From Luteimonas sp. MC1750 (GTDB lineage: Bacteria; Pseudomonadota; Gammaproteobacteria; Xanthomonadales; Xanthomonadaceae): a DNA stretch of 64,000 nucleotides. A model generated the notes under the pieces. The model saw only the letters and a program-made list of their open reading frames with translations, did no database searches and had not been told where the DNA came from. Within the stretch, counting starts at the first letter, position 1. Every line of letters starts with the position of its first letter. The stretch is from the NCBI RefSeq assembly GCF_016615955.1, contig NZ_CP067113.1:992001-1056000 (forward strand), read 5' to 3'. Made by a program: the position numbers and the translations under genes. Shown in pieces: positions 61,059 to 64,000 of this stretch.

Positions 61059-61774
61059 CGAGTATTGAAGTCGTCCGCAGCGTCGAGGACTTCACTGACC
61101 GGGCCGCTCACAAGCAGGCCCGGTTGGACACGGAGATTGCCGACGCACAAGCCGGACTGGTGTCCAAGGTTTCCCGCTCAGCTGCCGCCCGGTACCTGGG
61201 GATGTCGCTTACGACCCTGGCCAAGCTGATGAGCGCAGGGGAGGGGCCTCCCTTCATCAAGAACGAGGCGACTTCGAGGGCAGCGAACCAGCACATCCAT
61301 TTTCCCTGGCGGGATCTGGTGGCATGGGACGAGGCTAGGACGCAATACGACAGTCCCCAAGCCAAGCAGGAGTTGCGGGAGCAGGCTCACCGGAACGAAT
61401 TGCGCCGCCAGCTGGCCCAGCTAGAGCAGCAGGCACAGGCTCTACGCCGCGCCCTGTCCGACAGTGGCGATCGCCACATCCTGAACTTCGAGGGGCTAGC
61501 ATCGCTGACCCAGCCTCATCCATGGGTGCTGAACGGCGATGGGCTGGTCGGGCATGCCCTGGGCGTCTCCGCGGAAGCGCTGATGGCAGGGGACATCGAC
61601 TGGCTCACCGTTGAGGAGGCACTGGCTTGCCAGTGGAGTGATCTGGAGGGCCAGGGGCAGTGGCTGGAAGTGCTCAGCTCAACGATGGAGCGAGTGGAGC
61701 AGACGGCACAGGCCTGGTACAGGAGAATGGCACTGATGGAGCAGGTCAGGGGGAAGAAGGAAAATGACGCCTAA
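61055..61774 (+). CDS. Helix-turn-helix/coiled-coil protein of mobile module
   Basis: 239 aa, family not recognised. An excisionase/AlpA-like helix-turn-helix lies at about 45-90 (SAAARYLGMSLTTLAKLMSA, then HFPWRDLVAWDEAR), followed by a Gln/Arg coiled coil (about 108-140) and an acidic C-terminal region. Overlaps the integrase (ATGA) and the methylase gene (11 bp). Possible roles: directionality factor or regulator of the restriction enzyme. Confidence 0.7.
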   Translation: MTSIEVVRSVEDFTDRAAHKQARLDTEIADAQAGLVSKVSRSAAARYLGMSLTTLAKLMSAGEGPPFIKNEATSRAANQHIHFPWRDLVAWDEARTQYDSPQAKQELREQAHRNELRRQLAQLEQQAQALRRALSDSGDRHILNFEGLASLTQPHPWVLNGDGLVGHALGVSAEALMAGDIDWLTVEEALACQWSDLEGQGQWLEVLSSTMERVEQTAQAWYRRMALMEQVRGKKENDA

Positions 61775-64000
61775 CGAATTCATCGACAAGTGGCGAGGTG
61801 GTGGCAAGGAGCGAGCCGAAGCACAGTCGTTCTTCAACGATTTGTGCCATCTGGTGCGGCATCAGACGCCCAGGGAAGCCGACCCCACACGCACTTGGTT
61901 CGCCTTCGAGTATGGGGCGGAGAAAACTGTCGGGGGCAAAGGGTTTGCCGATGCCTGGAAGAAGGGTTATTTCGGCTGGGAAGCGAAGGGCACGGGGCGC
62001 AGCCTCCAAGACGCCTATGTCCAGTTGAAGATGTACTCCGATGACCTGCAGAACCCGCCACTGCTGGTGGTTTCGGACCTTCATGCCTTCGAAATCCACA
62101 CCAACTTCACCAACACGGTCAAAGAAGTCCACCGCTTCACCATTGAGGACTTGGTACAGCCCCAGATCTTCCGCAAGGTCCGGGCGATGTTCCACAACCC
62201 CGAGGAGCTGCGTCCCGGGACGAAGCGCTCGGATATCACTAAGGAAGCCGCTCAGAAGTTCGCGGATTTGGCCTGGGATCTACGCAATCGAGGGCACGCT
62301 GCTCTGGAAGTGGCCCACTTCCTCAACCGCTTGGTCTTTTGCATGTTCGCCGAAGACATCGGCTTGCTTCCAGACCAGTTGTTCACCCGGATGGTGGCCG
62401 CCTCCCAGAATGATCCGGAAGCGTTCCAGACCAATGCCGCACAGTTGTTCGAGGCCATGCGCAAGGGTGGTCAGGCGGGCTTTGTAAAGGTCGAGTGGTT
62501 CAACGGTGGGCTGTTCAACGACGACTCCACCCTACCGCTGAACCGGGAAGAGCTGCGAACGCTGCTGGCTGCCTGCCATCTGTCCTGGGACCAGATCGAC
62601 CCGTCCATCTTCGGCACTCTCTTTGAGCGCGGACTGGATCCGGAGAAGCGCTCGCAGCTTGGTGCGCATTACACAGACCCTGAAACAATCATGCGGCTTG
62701 TCCGGCCCGTGGTGATTGAACCATTGCTGGCCCAATGGGGCGAAGAGAAGCTGGCCATTGCTGAGCTGATGGAGAAGGCCAATCTCCATGGATCCCTGCA
62801 GGGGTTGAGCAAGGCCGAAAAGGCCTCACGAACGCTTGCACACAATCAGGCCAAGCAGCGCTTCTCAGATTTCCTCGATCGTCTGCGCGCTTTCACTGTC
62901 CTGGATCCGGCCTGCGGTTCTGGCAACTTCTTGTTCATGTCTCTGCGGGCGCTCAAGGACCTCGAGCACCGTGTGATGATTGAAGGCTCCGAGTTGGGGT
63001 TGGAGCGCCAGATCCTCGGCGTTGGCCCAGCCCAGGTCATGGGCATTGAGTTGAATGAGTATGCCGCTGAGCTCGCGCGTATCACTGTGTGGATTGGCGA
63101 GCTTCAATGGATGGTGCAAAACGGCTACGGAGCCAGGAAGAACCCCATCCTCCATCCTCTGGACCAGATCCAGTGTCGGGATGCATTGATCAACGACGAC
63201 GACACTGAGACCGAGTGGCCTGAGGCTGACGCGATCCTGGGCAACCCTCCTTTTATCGGCGGGCATAGGATGCGCAGTGAGTTGGGGGAGGAATACACCG
63301 ATCAGGTGCGGGCAATGTACGCGGGGCGAGTGTCTTCCGGCGCCGACTTCGTTTGCTTCTGGTTCGAGAAGGCAAGGCAAGCCATTGTCGATGGCCGGAC
63401 TACCAGGGCCGGCCTCGTGGCCACCAACAGCATCCGCCACGGCAAGAACCGCCTCGTGCTGGGTCGCATCAAATCCGATATGGAAATCACGGCCGCCTGG
63501 AGCAGCTTGGAGTGGTGGGACAACGGAACGGCAGTTGATGTCTCCCTGATCGCTTTCGCCCAAGCTCCAACTCCTGACGCAGTTCTCGACGGCAGGCCGG
63601 TACCCGAGATCACCTCCAGCCTCACTGAGCTGGTTCACCACGATATTGCCAAGGCACCAAGACTGCCAGCCAACCGAGGCGTGTCATTCCAAGGTGTCAT
63701 CCCAAGGGCTGAACTGAAACGAACGCAGCGGGTCAAGCTCGGGCTTGATCTGCCGCCGGCTAGTTTCAATCTGGAAGGGCCGGTGGCCCGCCAGATGCTC
63801 GTCCAGCCCAGTACACCTGGTGGGGAGCCCATGTCAGCAGTCATTCGGCCCTACATGATTGCCGATGACATCACCGACCGGCCATACGACAGGTTCACCA
63901 TCAATTTCGGCACCCGTACCCAAGCCGAAGCTTCGATGTTCGATGGGCCCTTCAAAGCAATCGAGAACGTGCGCCTCCATCGGGCTCATATGAAGGAGAA
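61764..64000 (+). CDS. MmeI-like fused restriction-methylation enzyme (3' end outside window)
   Basis: 745 residues are present before the window ends. N-terminal nuclease with D63-X9-E73-X-K75 (in GFADAWKKGYFGWEAKG), the spacing seen in MmeI; helical spacer with FGTLFERGLDPEKRSQLGAHYT; adenine methylase with SAM motif LDPACGSGNF (380-389) and catalytic NPPF (494-497); start of a target-recognition region. Such type IIL enzymes modify one strand and cut at a distance. Last gene of the integrase operon here; likely phage defence. The ATG at 61764 overlaps the upstream gene. Confidence 0.87.
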   Translation, partial: MTPNEFIDKWRGGGKERAEAQSFFNDLCHLVRHQTPREADPTRTWFAFEYGAEKTVGGKGFADAWKKGYFGWEAKGTGRSLQDAYVQLKMYSDDLQNPPLLVVSDLHAFEIHTNFTNTVKEVHRFTIEDLVQPQIFRKVRAMFHNPEELRPGTKRSDITKEAAQKFADLAWDLRNRGHAALEVAHFLNRLVFCMFAEDIGLLPDQLFTRMVAASQNDPEAFQTNAAQLFEAMRKGGQAGFVKVEWFNGGLFNDDSTLPLNREELRTLLAACHLSWDQIDPSIFGTLFERGLDPEKRSQLGAHYTDPETIMRLVRPVVIEPLLAQWGEEKLAIAELMEKANLHGSLQGLSKAEKASRTLAHNQAKQRFSDFLDRLRAFTVLDPACGSGNFLFMSLRALKDLEHRVMIEGSELGLERQILGVGPAQVMGIELNEYAAELARITVWIGELQWMVQNGYGARKNPILHPLDQIQCRDALINDDDTETEWPEADAILGNPPFIGGHRMRSELGEEYTDQVRAMYAGRVSSGADFVCFWFEKARQAIVDGRTTRAGLVATNSIRHGKNRLVLGRIKSDMEITAAWSSLEWWDNGTAVDVSLIAFAQAPTPDAVLDGRPVPEITSSLTELVHHDIAKAPRLPANRGVSFQGVIPRAELKRTQRVKLGLDLPPASFNLEGPVARQMLVQPSTPGGEPMSAVIRPYMIADDITDRPYDRFTINFGTRTQAEASMFDGPFKAIENVRLHRAHMKE

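Overview
The window is a high-GC (roughly 70% by eye) chromosomal segment from a gammaproteobacterium of the Lysobacter/Luteimonas/Xanthomonas group (Lysobacteraceae). Supporting points are a gspC-gspD-gspE type II secretion cluster, TonB-dependent receptors, a fused moaC/moaB gene, the ffh-rpsP-rimM-trmD-rplS block, GTG-started rpsT, and several TAGAAT or TATCAT -10 boxes that sit 6-7 nt from a start codon with no Shine-Dalgarno. These are inferences from gene content; no database was searched.

Layout. 1-3944 (minus): start of a type II secretion operon (gspC, gspD, gspE cut by the window edge). 4088-9578: a TonB-dependent receptor, a beta-helix-like lipoprotein and a TonB C-terminal-domain protein. 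9600-15457: housekeeping and metabolism (nth, two crotonase-family enzymes, FKBP isomerase, DUF1289, CoA pyrophosphatase, mercaptopyruvate sulfurtransferase, PCu(A)C copper chaperone). 15754-21261: the most unusual locus. A -24/-12 (sigma-54) promoter precedes a Gly/Ser/Ala-rich secreted protein, a small secreted protein, a periplasmic C39-type cysteine peptidase, a second small secreted protein and an outer-membrane barrel with an N-terminal coiled coil, followed by a sigma-54 activator. Its architecture resembles the Pseudomonas Fap functional-amyloid operon, and both small proteins carry a double-glycine leader motif that would suit the C39 peptidase.

21268-27394: thioesterase, uvrA, and a secreted subtilisin with C-terminal PPC domains. 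27853-37486: rplU-rpmA-obgE, rpsT, and murJ-ribF-ileS-lspA-ispH. 37587-37662: tRNA-Thr(CGT) with promoter and terminator. 37707-41716: GMC oxidoreductase, radA, ypjD. 41794-46286: molybdopterin operon moaA-moaCB-moeA-moaD-moaE plus an unknown gene, with a structured leader that may be a Moco riboswitch, followed by an 18-unit 9-bp minisatellite. 46633-51177: ffh, a class IV aminotransferase, rpsP-rimM-trmD-rplS. 51192-58892: MATE pump, hslR, catalase, DUF937 protein, MOSC protein, mutS.

59082-64000: visibly less GC-rich DNA beginning right upstream of mutS. It holds an operon of a large tyrosine recombinase, a helix-turn-helix/coiled-coil protein and the start of an MmeI-like restriction-methylation enzyme, which looks like a mobile defence module.

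Many genes overlap by ATGA or GTGA, so translational coupling is common. Two perfect long inverted repeats of one family (36372-36467 and 46436-46551) and an unrelated 29-bp inverted repeat (29704-29815) lie between genes.
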